Source of the DNA: Citrobacter koseri
GTDB taxonomy: Bacteria; Pseudomonadota; Gammaproteobacteria; Enterobacterales; Enterobacteriaceae
Reading direction: 5' to 3'
NCBI GenBank assembly: GCA_900446925.1
Contig: UAVY01000011.1
Span: forward strand, 248,001-312,000
Length of the DNA stretch: 64,000 bases
Positions 13,030 through 25,479 of this stretch are shown in pieces (position 1 is the stretch's first letter; each line of letters begins with the position of its first letter). Made by a program: the position numbers and the translations under genes. Under the pieces are notes generated by a model. It saw only the letters and a list, made by a program, of their open reading frames with translations, was not told where the DNA came from and did not search any database.

Positions 13030-13897
13030 TTAAAAAAGCGCGGCCGCAGACTGTCAGCCAGCCTGCTGCGCGTGCCGAATAAAATGGAAATAAAGAACAG
13101 CGCGCTGGCGGTCAGTACAATCGACGGCCCGGCGGGTAAACTCACCGCCCAGGAAAGACTTAGCCCCAGCCATGCACAGACGACGCCGCTGCCGCCGGCG
13201 AGCAATAACAGCCCCGGTAACGTGCGCGCCCAGCAGCGGGCCGCAACGGCAGGAAGCATCATCAGCCCTACCGCCATCAGCGTGCCGAGTACCTGGAAAG
13301 CCAGCCACCAGATTCAACACCAGCAACGAGAGAAACAGCCCGTGCAGCAGCGGAAGGCAGCCAGCGCGCGTTAACCTGCAACCATGCCGGTATCAAACGC
13401 TTCACTCACCAGACCACGATAGAAAATCGCCAGCATGATCAATGTGAATGCGCATACCCCCGCCACGAACAGCGCGGAATCGCGATCGACCGCCAGAATG
13501 GAACCAAACAGAAAGATGCAGCAGATCGACATTTGACCCGCGCAGCGACACCAGCGTAACCCCCAGCGCCAGCGATCCCAGGTAGAACCCGGCGAAGCTG
13601 GCGTCTTCTTTTAGCGGCGTACGGCGACTCACCATTCCCGCCACCAGCGCTACCGTAATCCCGGCGATAAACCCGCCGATGCTCATTGCCAGCAATGACA
13701 TTCCACTGAGCAGATAGCCCACGGCCACGCCGGGCAAACACCGCATGCGACAGCGCGTCTCCCATCAGGCTCATACGTCGCAGCAGTAAAAAGACGCCAA
13801 GCGCCGTCGTGCTGACCGAAAGCGCCAGACAGACCACCAGCGCCCGCCGCATAAAGCCGTATTCAATAAACGGCTGAAAGAAGATATGCCAGATCAT
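13030..13897 (-). CDS. Zinc/manganese ABC transporter permease (frameshifted)
   Basis: An ABC-3 family membrane permease, starting MIWHIFFQPFIEYGFMRRALVV. It has the conserved LLLRRMSLMGDALSHAVLPGVA block and several helices, including GGFIAGITVALVAGMVSRRT and GLMMLPAVAARCWARTLPG. Extra bases near 13752 (GTTTGCCC for GTTGCCC), 13520 (CATCTTTCTG for CATCTTCTG) and 13310 (TTTCCAGG for TTTCAGG) split it. The true stop is not fully resolved; I place it at the TAA 13030-13032, just before the ribosome site of the binding-protein gene. It overlaps the ATPase stop by four bases. Confidence 0.82.
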
Positions 13898-14549
13898 GCC
13901 ACCCTCACCCGCTCGGTCATCCAGTGAGACACATCCGTATCCAGCCGTAACGTCTGCGGAAAATAGCGCGCCACCCGTTCGCTGTCGTGCAGCACCGCCA
14001 GCACCGTTTGCCCTCGCTGATACATCTCCAGCATCAGCCCCATCAGTACGTTGCAGGTCTCCTCATCCACGCCGGTAAAGGGTTCATCCAGCATGACCAG
14101 CGGCGCTTCCTGCACCAGCACACGGGCAAACAGCATGCGTTGAAACTGACCGCTAGAGAGTTCATCAATGGTCATCGTCGCCATTGCCTCCAGCCCCACG
14201 CGCTCCAATAGCGTGGGCGACACGCAGACGGGTTTTGCGGTGAAATCCCCCCAGCAGGAAATATCAGGCCAGCACCCCATGCTCACCACGTCCTGAACGG
14301 TAAGCGGAAACTGCGTCTCCAGCGCGTGACGTTGCGCCAGCCAGCCAATTACCGGGCGGCGTCCGCGCCAGCGAAATGCGCCGCTCACCGGAGGAAGAAA
14401 ACCGGCCAGCGTTTTCAGCAGCGTTGATTTGCCGCAGCCGTTAGCGCCGATAATCGCCGTCCATGCTGCCGCGTTCCAGCGTGCCGGTCAGCGGCGACGT
14501 GACCGGCTGTCGCTCCGTAACCGGCCACCAGTTGATTCAGGATAATCAT
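13894..14549 (-). CDS. Zinc/manganese ABC transporter ATP-binding protein (frameshifted)
   Basis: The ATPase of the same transporter, about 218 residues. Starts MIILNQLVAGYGAT at 14547-14549. Walker A GANGCGKST is encoded near 14430-14450, the signature LSSGQFQRM near 14145, Walker B PLVMLDEPFTG near 14080-14110 and the switch histidine in AVLHDSER. The N-terminal third changes frame near 14510, 14455 and 14390. The C-terminal part (LETQFPLTVQDVVSMGCWP ... TERVRVA) is continuous. It is the first gene of the operon, giving the order ATPase-permease-binding protein. Confidence 0.83.
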
Positions 14550-14662
14550 GGCAATGCCACCGCCCAGCGCACGGCCAGTCCGATAAACAAAACAAGCGCG
14601 ATAGCCATCAACAGGCGAGTCAGAGGCCGAAAGAGAGAAGAGTGAAACAGACATATTCGCAC
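14546..14662 (-). CDS. Possible small hydrophobic ORF upstream of the zinc transporter
   Basis: A 38-codon frame from GTG (14660-14662), or 20 codons from the ATG at 14606-14608, encodes a hydrophobic segment MAIALVLFIGLAVRWAVALP. It ends in TGA overlapping the ATPase ATG (ATGA). The overlap and the membrane-helix character suggest a coupled small protein. However, the region is frameshift-prone and no family is recognised, so it could be chance. Confidence 0.3.
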   Translation of the reverse strand: MRICLFHSSLFRPLTRLLMAIALVLFIGLAVRWAVALP

Positions 14663-14667
14663 CACAA

Positions 14668-14689
14668 TAAAATGTTATAACATAACAAT
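14668..14689 (-). promoter_or_regulatory. Zur-like operator upstream of the metal transporter operon
   Basis: ATGTTATAACAT (14672-14683) is a perfect 12-base palindrome within AAAATGTTATAACATAACA. It closely resembles the core of enterobacterial Zur boxes (ATGTTAT...ATAACAT). It lies just upstream of the ATPase gene, where it could repress the operon when zinc is plentiful. Similarity is by eye. Confidence 0.65.
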
Positions 14690-14856
14690 AATAAAATACG
14701 ATGCGGATGTAAATTGCCAGGAAAAAAGGGAGTGTGGCGAAATATTTCAGACGTGAAATAGCGCCAGCAGCGGCGCTGCACGCTCCCCTTTCTCTCAGGG
14801 AAAAGGGAGCGTAATCCAGACCGGGTAAGCGTAGCCCCCCGGAAAACACGCGGCGG

Positions 14857-15959
14857 CTACTGACTAAACGGCGACGCCGCAGGTACACGCGCCAGCGCGA
14901 CGGCCTGACCAAGCTGCCAGACCGCCATCGCATAGTGAGTGCTGTGGTTATAGCGCGTGATGGCATAGAAGTTCGGCAACCCGTACCAGTACTGATAGCT
15001 CGTACCCACATCCAGACGCAGCAGGCTGGCCTGCTGATGATTGCCCAGGCGACTGCTGCGGCGTCAGCCGGCGGCCGCAAGCTGAGAAATGCTGTACTGG
15101 GTTTTAAAGCCGTTCGCCAGCCCTGGCGCCTGACCGTTGGCCGGAACGGCGACCACATCGCCTTTCACCCAACCGTGGGCTTTGAAATAGTTCGCCACGC
15201 TGCCGATGGCGTCAACCGGGTCCCACAGGTTGATGTGCCCGTCGCCGTTAAAGTCCACCGCGTACTGCTTATAGGACGACGGCATAAACTGTCCGTACCC
15301 CATCGCACCGGCAAAAGAGCCTTTCAGATCCAGCGGGTCGTCCTGTTCATCACGCGCCATCAGCAGGAACGTTTCCAGTTCGCCGGAGAAATACTCCGCC
15401 CGACGCGGATAGTTAAACGACAGCGTCGCCAGCGCATCCAGAATTCGCGTTTTACCCATGATGCGGCCCCAGCGGGTTTCCACGCCAATAATGCCGACGA
15501 TAATCTCCGGCGGGACGCCATAAACCTGCCATGCACGGTTCAACGCATCCTCATATTGATTCCAGAACGCCACGCCGTTTTGCACATTGTCCGGGGTAAT
15601 AAACTGCTTGCGATAGCGCAACCATGCGCCATTCGGCCCCGCTGGCGGTTGCGTGGTCGGCGCCTGTCTGTCCATCAGTCGCAGAACGTAGTCCAGGCGC
15701 TTCGCCTGCGACAGGATCTCCTGCAACTGCTGGCGATTAAAACCGTACTTGTTCACCATCTTCTCAATGAATTGCTGCGCGTTCGGATTATTGGCGAAAT
15801 CACCGCCCATCACCATGACATTGTGCTGCGGCTCAAGCAGGAAACCGCCGGACGGCGCTCCCGTTGTCGTTTGAATTTCTGAAGACTGTGGTTTGCTGCT
15901 ACAGGCCAGCAAGCAACGCAAAGAGAAGGAAGTAGTGCTACATAACGACGCTTGAACAT
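14857..15959 (-). CDS. mltB: Membrane-bound lytic murein transglycosylase B (MltB; two frameshifts)
   Basis: MltB is an outer-membrane lipoprotein of GH family 103 that cleaves peptidoglycan to 1,6-anhydromuropeptides. The start MFKRRYVALLP at 15957-15959 leads to a lipobox LLACSSK (lipidated Cys). The catalytic glutamate lies in IIGVETRWGRIMGKTR and the family block GAMGYGQFMPSSYKQYAVDF is intact. Frame changes fall near 15905 in the signal peptide and near 15062, after SQLAAAG. The C-terminal part then continues through GYQYWYGLPNF-type sequence to ALARVPAASPFSQ. Length is about 365 residues. Confidence 0.92.
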
Positions 15960-16120
15960 GAGACATCCATTAAACAGATTCAGCCAGGGGGAAGTATGTA
16001 AAGCATCCCGCTTCGCACAAGGAAGCGCTCTTCACAGAATACGCACTATTCTCCCGTAACATCCCTGCTTTTTTTCTCCGCAACAAACGCAAACTTTCAC
16101 TTTAAAATATTTATCTTTCA

Positions 16121-16142
16121 TTTTGAGATCAAAATAACACTT
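16121..16142 (+). promoter_or_regulatory. CRP-like site upstream of srlA
   Basis: TTTTGAGATCAAAATAACAC resembles the known CRP site of the E. coli sorbitol operon (TTTGCGATCAAAATAACAC). It lies about 75 bp before the srlA ATG, with a TAAAAT-type -10 downstream. The match to the CRP consensus is moderate. Confidence 0.5.
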
Positions 16143-16189
16143 TTAAATCTTTCGATCTGATTAAAATAACTCACCAATTGGCAAGATAA

Positions 16190-17746
<1,557 letters not shown>

Positions 17747-17757
17747 GAGGTTCAGAG

Positions 17758-18120
17758 ATGACCGTGATTTACCAGACCACCATCACCCGTATCGGCGAGA
17801 GCGCGCCGGACGCGCTCTGCGACAGGATGCTGATTACCTTTCGTGAAGGCGCGCCTGCGGATATCGAAGCGTTTTGCTTTATCCACTGCCACGGCGAGCT
17901 GAACGGCACGCTGCAACCCGGCGCACAGTTTCAGCTGGGTGAGCATCGCTATCCGGTGACTGCTGTGGGCAGCGTGGCCGAGCAGAATCTGCGTGAACTG
18001 GGGCATATCACCCTGCGCTTCGACGGGCTGAACGAGGCGGAATTTCCCGGCACCGTACACGTTGCGGGGCCAGTACCGGACGACATCGCGCCGGGCTGTA
18101 TTTTGAAGTTTGTGGCTTAA
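17758..18120 (+). CDS. srlB: Sorbitol PTS EIIA subunit SrlB
   Basis: SrlB is the cytosolic EIIA phosphocarrier that passes phosphate from HPr to SrlE. The intact 120-residue protein contains the active-site histidine region AFCFIHCHGELNG. AGAGG precedes the ATG eleven bases after srlE. Slightly shorter than the E. coli protein (123). Confidence 0.96.
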   Translation: MTVIYQTTITRIGESAPDALCDRMLITFREGAPADIEAFCFIHCHGELNGTLQPGAQFQLGEHRYPVTAVGSVAEQNLRELGHITLRFDGLNEAEFPGTVHVAGPVPDDIAPGCILKFVA

Positions 18121-18138
18121 AGGTTTAAGGAGAGAAAA

Positions 18139-18919
18139 ATGAATCAGGTTGCCGTTTGTCATTGGTGGAGGCCAGACCCTGGGGGCCTTCCTCTGCCGTG
18201 GGCTTGCAGAGGTCGGTTATCGCGTCGCCGTTGTGGATATTCAGAGTGATAAAGCCGCAAATGTGGCGCAGGAGATTAACGCCGCGTTTGGCGAAGGCAT
18301 GGCGTACGGTTTTGGCGCCGATGCCACCAGCGAACAGAGCGTTCTGGCGCTCTCTCGCGGAGTCGATGAAATTTTTGGTCGGGTTGATCTGCTGGTCTAC
18401 AGCGCGGGCATCGCCAAAGCGGCGTTTATCAGCGATTTTCAACTCGGCGATTTCGACCGCTCGCTACAGGTGAATCTGGTGGGGTATTTCCTCTGCGCTC
18501 GCGAATTCTCCCGCCTGATGATCCGCGACGGCATTCAGGGACGCATTATCCAGATCAACTCCAAGTCCGGGAAAGTGGGCAGTAAACACAACTCCGGCTA
18601 TAGCGCGGCGAAGTTCGGCGGCGTGGGCTTAACCCAGTCGCTGGCGCTGGATCTGGCAGAATACGGCATTACCGTGCATTCGCTGATGCTTGGCAACCTG
18701 CTGAAATCACCAATGTTCCAGTCGCTGCTACCGCAGTACGCCGCCAAGCTTGGCATCAAGCCGGACGAAGTGGAGCAGTATTACATCGACAAAGTTCCGT
18801 TAAAACGCGGCTGTGATTATCAGGACGTACTGGACATGCTGCTGTTTTACGCCAGCGCGAAGGCGTCGTACTGCACCGGACAGTCCATCAATGTGACCGG
18901 CGGTCAGGTGATGTTTTAA
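18139..18919 (+). CDS. srlD: Sorbitol-6-phosphate 2-dehydrogenase SrlD (one frameshift)
   Basis: SrlD oxidises sorbitol-6-phosphate to fructose-6-phosphate with NAD+. It is a short-chain dehydrogenase: cofactor loop GGGQTLG at the N-terminus, VYSAGIAKAA, catalytic Ser in INSKSGKVGS and YSAAK tetrad residues. The start is ATG 18139-18141 behind AAGGAGAG. An extra T in GCCGTTTGTC (18155-18157) shifts the frame after five codons. The remainder to GGQVMF is open. Confidence 0.95.
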
Positions 18920-18930
18920 GAGGTATGATT

Positions 18931-19001
18931 GCCCGGTGGCGCTACGCTTACCGGGCCTACGAATATTATGTAGGCCGGATAAGGCGCAGCCGCCATCCGG
19001 C
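18931..19001. repeat. BIME (two inverted REPs) between srlD and gutM
   Basis: GCCCGGTGGCGCTACGCTTA...CGGGCCTAC is followed by TAGGCCGGATAAGGCGCAGCCGCCATCCGGC in opposite orientation. Located inside the operon, it may form a stem in the mRNA that separates the catabolic genes from the regulators. Confidence 0.85.
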
Positions 19002-19020
19002 AAAATCAAAGGAGCGCATT

Positions 19021-19380
19021 ATGGTTTCCGCACTGATCACCGTCGCCGTTATCGCCTGGTGTGCGCAACTGGCGCTGGGCGGCTGGCAAATCTCCCGCTT
19101 TAACCGGGCGTTTGACAAACTTTGCCAACGAGGGCGAGTGGGCGTCGGGCGCTCCAGCGGACGCTTTAAACCGCGAGTGGTGGTCGCCATCGCTCTGGAT
19201 GACCAGCAGCGCGTCACGGATACCTTATTCATGAAAGGTCTCACCGTCTTTGCCCGACCGGTTAAAATTCCCGCAATACAGGGCAAACATCTTGATGAAT
19301 TACAGCCTGATGTGATCTTTCCCCATGATTCGCTCTCACAGAATGCACTATCATTAGCGCTTAAACTGAAACATGGGTAA
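19021..19380 (+). CDS. gutM: Sorbitol operon activator GutM
   Basis: GutM activates srl expression, opposing SrlR. The intact 119-residue protein begins [21 protein letters not shown], a membrane-like N-terminus, and ends LALKLKHG. It matches E. coli GutM closely. The mechanism of this family is not well defined. GGAGCG lies six bases before the ATG. Confidence 0.94.
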   Translation: MVSALITVAVIAWCAQLALGGWQISRFNRAFDKLCQRGRVGVGRSSGRFKPRVVVAIALDDQQRVTDTLFMKGLTVFARPVKIPAIQGKHLDELQPDVIFPHDSLSQNALSLALKLKHG

Positions 19381-19453
19381 TTTCGTTGTGAATGCTAATT
19401 GCTTGCGAAATTATCATTTCACAACTTATACATCAGTCAGGGTAATTACGCCT

Positions 19454-20227
19454 ATGAAACCACGTCAGCGTCAGGCTGCTATTCTGGAGCATCTGCAAAA
19501 GCAGGGAAAATGCTCGGTTGAGGAGTTGGCCCAGTACTTTGACACCACGGGCACCACCATTCGCAAAGACCTGGTCATTCTGGAAAATGCCGGAACCGTT
19601 ATTCGCACGTATGGCGGCGTGGTGTTGAATAAAGATGAATCCGACCCGCCTATCGATCACAAAACGTTGATCAACACCCATAAAAAGGCGTTGATCGCAC
19701 AAGCGGCCGTCCAGTTTATCCACGATGGCGACTCCATCATCCTTGATGCCGGAAGCACCGTGTTGCAGATGGTGCCGATGCTTACCCGCTTTAGCAATAT
19801 CACCGTCATGACCAACAGCCTGCACATTGTTAACGCCCTTTCGGAGCTGGACAACGAGCAGACCATCCTGATGCCCGGCGGCACATTCCGCAAAAAATCT
19901 GCGTCATTTCACGGTCAGCTGGCAGAAAACGCCTTTGAGCAGTTCAGTTTTGATAAACTGTTCATGGGCACCGACGGCATCGATCTCAATGCCGGAGTGA
20001 CCACCTTTAATGAGGTCTATACCGTCAGCAAAGCGATGTGCAATGCCGCACGCGAAGTGATTCTGATGGCGGACTCCTCAAAATTTGGGCGTAAAAGCCC
20101 CAACGTTGTGTGCAGTCTGGAAAGCGTCGACAAACTGGTTACCGACGCGGGTATCGACCCCGCGTTTCGTCAGGCGCTGGAAGCAAAAGGGATTGAAGTG
20201 ATCATAACCGGAGAAACCAATGAGTGA
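19454..20227 (+). CDS. srlR: Sorbitol operon repressor SrlR (DeoR family)
   Basis: SrlR is a DeoR-type repressor of the srl operon, 257 residues and intact. The N-terminal winged helix includes [40 protein letters not shown] helix-turn-helix, followed by the sugar-phosphate sensor domain with [12 protein letters not shown] and [16 protein letters not shown]. The MKPRQRQ start matches the family; an upstream in-frame start is ignored. It overlaps gutQ by eight bases. Confidence 0.96.
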   Translation: MKPRQRQAAILEHLQKQGKCSVEELAQYFDTTGTTIRKDLVILENAGTVIRTYGGVVLNKDESDPPIDHKTLINTHKKALIAQAAVQFIHDGDSIILDAGSTVLQMVPMLTRFSNITVMTNSLHIVNALSELDNEQTILMPGGTFRKKSASFHGQLAENAFEQFSFDKLFMGTDGIDLNAGVTTFNEVYTVSKAMCNAAREVILMADSSKFGRKSPNVVCSLESVDKLVTDAGIDPAFRQALEAKGIEVIITGETNE

Positions 20228-21185
20228 TGCATTACTGAACGCGGGTCGCCAGACATTACTGCTGGAGTTACAGGAAGCAAGCCGTCTGCCGGAACGCCTG
20301 GGCGATGATTTTGTCCGTGCCGCCAATACTATCCTCCACTGCGAAGGCAAAGTGATTGTCTCCGGTATTGGCAAGTCAGGCCATATCGGCAAAAAAATCG
20401 CCGCGACTCTCGCCAGTACAGGTACGCCCGCGTTCTTTGTCCACCCGGCAGAAGCGTTACATGGCGATCTCGGCATGATCGAAAGCCGGGACGTGATGCT
20501 GTTCATCTCCTATTCCGGCGGAGCGAAAGAGCTGGATCTCATTATTCCGCGCCTGGAAGATAAATCGATAACCCTGCTGGCAATGACCGGAAAGCCGACC
20601 TCCCCGCTGGGTCTGGCGGCAAAGGCTGTGCTGGATATCTCCGTTGAGCGTGAAGCCTGCCCGATGCACCTGGCGCCGACCTCCAGCACCGTCAACACCC
20701 TGATGATGGGCGACGCGCTGGCTATGGCGGTGATGCAGGCGCGCGGTTTCAATGAAGAGGATTTCGCCCGTTCACACCCTGCCGGGGCGCTGGGCGCGCG
20801 TCTGCTCAACAAAGTCCATCACCTGATGCGCCGTGACGATGCGGTGCCGCAGGTTCAGCTCACCACCAGCGTGATGGACGCCATGCTGGAGCTGAGCCGT
20901 ACCGGGTTAGGTCTGGTTGCGGTATGCGACGCGCAGCGCGTTGTAAAAGGCGTCTTTACCGACGGCGACCTGCGCCGCTGGCTGGTTGGCGGCGGCACGC
21001 TGGCTACGCCGGTCAGCGAAGCGATGACCCACAACGGCATTACGTTGCAGGAGCAGAGCCGCGCCATCGATGCCAAAGAACTTCTGATGAAGCGCAAGAT
21101 CACCGCCGCGCCGGTGGTGGATGAAAACGGTAAACTCACCGGCGCAATCAACCTGCAAGATTTCTACCAGGCAGGCATCATCTAA
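20220..21185 (+). CDS. gutQ: Arabinose-5-phosphate isomerase GutQ
   Basis: GutQ interconverts D-ribulose-5-P and D-arabinose-5-P and can replace KdsD for KDO synthesis. It is 321 residues and intact: SIS domain first ([53 protein letters not shown]), then two CBS domains from about residue 205. It is the last gene of the srl operon. Its stop abuts the convergent norR stop. Confidence 0.97.
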   Translation: MSDALLNAGRQTLLLELQEASRLPERLGDDFVRAANTILHCEGKVIVSGIGKSGHIGKKIAATLASTGTPAFFVHPAEALHGDLGMIESRDVMLFISYSGGAKELDLIIPRLEDKSITLLAMTGKPTSPLGLAAKAVLDISVEREACPMHLAPTSSTVNTLMMGDALAMAVMQARGFNEEDFARSHPAGALGARLLNKVHHLMRRDDAVPQVQLTTSVMDAMLELSRTGLGLVAVCDAQRVVKGVFTDGDLRRWLVGGGTLATPVSEAMTHNGITLQEQSRAIDAKELLMKRKITAAPVVDENGKLTGAINLQDFYQAGII

Positions 21186-22702
21186 CTTTTCAGCCCCAGA
21201 CGCTTCGCCAGCCGATGCAGGTTGGCGACGTCTGTCTCCAGCGCCCGCGCGCAGGCGGCCCAGTTGTGGTTATTTTGCGCTAACGCACGGCGAATCATCT
21301 CCCGCTGGAAAGCCTCGGTCGCGTCGCGCAAATTGTGATTTGCCAGTAGCGTCGGCGTACTGTCGTCAGGCAGAGCGGGAGAAACCTCCTCCTGTAAGGC
21401 AAAATGCTGCGCTTCCAGCACCACCTCATCCCCCGCCCGGGTCGCTCTTGCCAGAACCACCGCACGGTGGATCGCATGTTCCAGTTCGCGAACGTTCCCC
21501 GGCCAGCCATAGCTCAGCAGGTGGCTACGCGCCCCCGGCTCAGCACCACGCGGGAAAGCCCCAGCCGCAGGCGGCACTGTTCGCAAAAATACCCGGCCAG
21601 CAAGACCACATCCTCACCACGCTCACGCAGCGGCGGCACGGAGAGCGGGAACACGCTCAAACGGTGGAACAGGTCGGCGCGAAAACGCCCGGCCAGCACC
21701 TCTTCACGTAAGTCGCGGTTAGTCGCCGCCAGCACGCGTACGTCGACGCGCAGGCTGCGATCGTCCCCGACGCGTTGAATATCGCCATACTGCAAAACGC
21801 GCAGCAGTTTCGCCTGCAACGCCAGCGACAGCTCGCCGATCTCATCAAGAAACAGCGTGCCGTTATCGGCCATTTCGAACTTACCGCTACGGTTGCTGAT
21901 TGCCCCGGTAAACGCCCCTTTGACGTGGCCGAAAAGCTCGCTCTCCGCCACGCTTTCCGGCAGCGCGGCGCAGTTCAGATACACCAGCGGGTTCACCGCC
22001 CGTGGCGAGCCTTCATGAATCGCTTTCGCCACCAGCTCTTTCCCGGTTCCCGTTTCGCCGCTGATCAGCACGTTGAGATCCGACCCCGCCACAATCTCAA
22101 TCTCTTTTTTCAACTGCATCATATTTGGCGACAGGCCGATCATCTGCGTTTCTTTCACCTGTTCGAAAGAGGCGGAAGATCCCGGCAACATATTCTGGCT
22201 TTCTAATTGCTCAATAAGCAGCGCATTGCTCAGCGCCCCCGCCGCCAGCGCTGCGATGAGCCGCAGTTCTTCATCGCTGAAAACATCAAACTGATCGGGT
22301 TCCATGCCGTCAAGCGTGAGTGCGCCAATCAGGGTTTGCCCGGCGAACAGCGGCAGCCCGATACAGGCGTGTACCTTCAGGCTCTCCTGATCCGGGATCA
22401 GCCCGTCATACGGGTCCGGCAGGTCGCTGTCGGCCGGAAAACGCACCACATCCCCGGCACGGGCAATGGCTTCCAGTCGCGGATGCCCTTCCAGAGTGAA
22501 GCGCCTGCCCAGTACATCCTGCGCCAGACCGTCGATCGCCAGCGGAATAAACTGCCGCCCCTCATAGCGCAGCAGCGCCGACGCATCGCACTCCAGCACC
22601 TGACGCAGCGTGGTGATCAGGCGCTGAAAGCGGTCCTGATGCCCGATAACCACTTTGTAATTCAATGGCGATGCCCGCCAGGACATCAACTGAAAAGCTC
22701 AT
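21182..22702 (-). CDS. norR: Nitric oxide-responsive activator NorR (two frameshifts)
   Basis: NorR senses NO through a mononuclear iron in its GAF domain and activates norVW with sigma-54. It is rebuilt as about 504 residues. The start [15 protein letters not shown] is at 22700-22702. GAF follows. AAA+ motifs are GETGTGKE (Walker A), the sigma-54 contact loop GAFTGA and [12 protein letters not shown]. The C-terminal Fis-type helix-turn-helix is in [28 protein letters not shown]. Frame changes lie near 22660 and near 21530-21560. Divergent from norV. Confidence 0.95.
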
Positions 22703-22713
22703 GGCTACCTCAT

Positions 22714-22771
22714 TGTCATTTTGACAATCAATAGTGTCATATTGACAATTAATTGAATAGTCTTTTTGACT
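22714..22771 (+). promoter_or_regulatory. Three NorR enhancer sites
   Basis: Three short inverted repeats occur: TGTCATTTTGACA (22714-22726), TGTCATATTGACA (22735-22747) and AGTCTTTTTGACT (22759-22771). Their spacing is 21 and 24 bp. They match the GTCA/TGAC NorR sites that are triplicated in the E. coli norR-norV gap. Confidence 0.85.
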
Positions 22772-22825
22772 ACCATTTTATGAGTATAAATTTTTAAATT
22801 ATTTAAAATCAATAAGTTAAAAAGA

Positions 22826-22840
22826 TGGCACGCATCCTGC
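22826..22840 (+). promoter_or_regulatory. Sigma-54 promoter of norVW
   Basis: TGGCACGCATCCTGC carries the -24 GG (22827-22828) and -12 GC (22839-22840) of a sigma-54 promoter, about 50 bp before the norV start and 55 bp past the last NorR site. Confidence 0.85.
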
Positions 22841-22888
22841 TATTAGCAATACATCTTTCTTAAAAAAACTGTATTTACTGAGGTTGCT

Positions 22889-24341
22889 ATGTCTATTCTG
22901 GTTAAAAATAACATTCATTGGGTTGGCCAACGTGACTGGGAAGTTCGTGATTTTCACGGGACTGAATATAAAACGCTGCGCGGCAGCAGCTACAACAGCT
23001 ATCTCATCCGTGGAAGAAAAAAATGTTCTGATCGATACCGTAGACCATAAATTCAGCCGCGAATTCGTGCAAAACCTGCGTAGCGAAATCGACCTGGCCG
23101 ACATTGATTACATCATTATTAACCATGCGGAAGAAGACCACGCGGGCGCGCTGACCGAACTGATGGCGCAAATCCCGGATACGCCGATCTACTGCACCGC
23201 AAACGCCATTGACTCCATTACCGGTCACCACCATCACCCGGAATGGAACTTTAACGTCGTAAAAACAGGCGACACGCTGGATATCGGCAACGGCAAGCAG
23301 CTGATTTTTGTTGAAACCCCGATGCTGCACTGGCCGGACAGCATGATGACCTACATGACGGGCGACGCGGTACTGTTCAGTAACGACGCCTTCGGTCAGC
23401 ACTACTGTGACGAACGTCTGTTCAACGATGAAGTCGATCAGACCGAGCTGTTCGAGCAGTGCCAGCGTTACTACGCCAACATCCTGACGCCGTTCAGCCG
23501 TCTGGTTACGCCAAAAATCACCGAAATCCTCGGCTTCAACCTGCCGGTAGATATGATTGCCAACCTCTCACGGCGTGGTATGGCGCGACAACCCAACCCA
23601 GATCGTTGAACTGTATCTGAAATGGGCGGCGGATTATCAGGAAGATCGCATCACCATTTTCTACGACACCATGTCCAACAACACCCGCATGATGGCCGAC
23701 GCGATTGCGCAAGGCATCAACGAAGTTGACCCCGAACGTGCGGTGAAAATCTTTAACGTCGCACGCAGCGATAAAAACGAAATTGCTGACCAACGTGTTC
23801 CGCTCCAAAGGCGTGCTGGTCGGTACTTCTACGATGAAACAACGTGATGATGCCGAAAATCGCCGGTCTCGTTGAAGAGATGACTGGCCTGCGCTTCGTA
23901 ACAAAACGCGCCAGCGCTTTCGGTTCCCACGGCTGGAGCGCGGCGCGGTAGACCGTCTGTCCACCCGTCTGCAAGATGCCGGTTTCGAGATGTCACTGAG
24001 TCTGAAAGCGAAATGGCGTCCTGATATTGATGCCCTGGAACTTTGCCGCCAGCACGGCCGCGATATTGCCCGTCAGTGGGCGCTCGCTCGCTGCCGGAAA
24101 CAAATGTGAAAGCGACAACCCAGGAAGAAGAGTGCGCCTGTGCCGCCGCCGCTGCGGCCTGACCTCGGCCCAAGCATGCAGTGCAGCGTGTGCCAGTGGA
24201 TTTACGACCCTGCAAAAGGTGAAGCCGTTGCAGGATGTCGCGCCGGGTACGCCGTGGAGCGACGTACCGGATAACTTCCTGTGCCCGGAATGTTCATTAG
24301 GTAAAGACGTCTTTGATGTGTTGGCAACGGAGGCAAAATGA
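22889..24341 (+). CDS. norV: Anaerobic nitric oxide reductase flavorubredoxin NorV (several frameshifts)
   Basis: NorV reduces NO to N2O under anaerobic conditions. Pieces reconstruct about 480 residues: the diiron beta-lactamase-like domain with ligands in [10 protein letters not shown], the flavodoxin domain with FMN loop [10 protein letters not shown], and C-terminal rubredoxin with [10 protein letters not shown] and FLCPECSLG. The start is ATG 22889-22891 ([19 protein letters not shown]). Frame changes appear near 23010, 23567, 23785, 23835, 23895, 23940 and 24080-24220. No stop pattern suggests real decay, and its regulator and promoter are intact. Confidence 0.94.
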
Positions 24342-25470
24342 GCCGGGGAATTGTCATTATTGGTTCGGGCTTCGCCGCCCGCCAGTTAGTCAAAAACATC
24401 CGTAAACAGGACGCGACCGTAGCGCTGACCCTGATTGCCGCTGACAGTATGGACGAGTACAACAAACCCGACCTCAGTCACGTCATCAGCCAGGCGCAGC
24501 GCGCCGACGACCTCACCCGCCAGTCGGCGGGGGAGTTTGCCGAACAGTTTAATCTGCGTCTGTTCCCACACACCTGGATTACGGACATTGATGCCGACGC
24601 CCATGTGGTAAAAAGCCAGGACAAGCAATGGCAGTTCGACAAACTGGTACTGGCGACAGGGGCATCAGCCTTTGTTCCGCCGGTTGCCGGACGTGAGTTA
24701 ATGCTCACACTGAACAGCCAGCAGGAGTATCGCGCCTGCGAAACGCAACTGCGTGACGCGCAGCGCGTACTGATTGTCGGCGGCGGTCTGATTGGTAGCG
24801 AACTGGCAATGGATTTCTGCCGTGCGGGTAAAGCCGTCACGCTGATTGACAATGCCGCCAGCATTCTGGCCTCGCTGATGCCGCCGGAAGTGAGCAGCCG
24901 TTTGCAGCATCGTCTGACCGATATGGGCGTACATCTGCTGCTGAAATCGCAGTTGGCAGGGTCTGGAGAAAACCGCTACCGGTATTCGCGCCACGCTGGA
25001 TCGCGATCGTCAGGTAGAGGTGGATGCGGTCATCGCCGCGACCGGCCTACGCCCGGAAACCGCGCTGGCGCGCCGTGCCGGGTTGACCATCAGCCGTGGC
25101 GTCTGCGTTGACAGCTATCTGCAAACCAGCCACCCGGATATTTATGCGCTGGGAGACTGCGCGGAAATTAACGGTCAGGTTCTGCCTTTCCTGCAACGAT
25201 TCAGTTAAGCGCCATGTATCTGGCGAAAAATCTGCTCGGCGGGAACGCGCCGCTGAAGCTGCCCGCCATGCTGGTGAAAATCAAAACGCCGGAATTGCCG
25301 TTACATCTTGCAGGCGAAACCCAGCGTTGCGACCTGAACTGGCACATTGCGGCGGAGTCCGAAGGGATGGTCGCCCGAGGCATAAATACCGAAGGTCAGC
25401 TTTGCGCCTTTGTGGTGAGCGAAGACCGCATGAAGGAGCCTTTGCGCTGCTGAAAACGCTGCCCGCGTAA
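24338..25470 (+). CDS. norW: NADH:flavorubredoxin reductase NorW (frameshifted)
   Basis: NorW passes electrons from NADH to the rubredoxin domain of NorV. It is about 377 residues with FAD loop [12 protein letters not shown] at the N-terminus, [16 protein letters not shown] loop [17 protein letters not shown] and [16 protein letters not shown]. Frame changes are near 24965, 25195 and 25438. The corrected C-terminus is [10 protein letters not shown] with TAA at 25468-25470. It overlaps norV by ATGA. Confidence 0.94.
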
Positions 25471-25479
25471 GTTCATTGT

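Noticed and set aside
14780..14812. Terminator downstream of mltB
   Set aside because: A GCTCCC/GGGAGC hairpin is present, but no T-run follows on the mltB strand, so I did not list it as a terminator.
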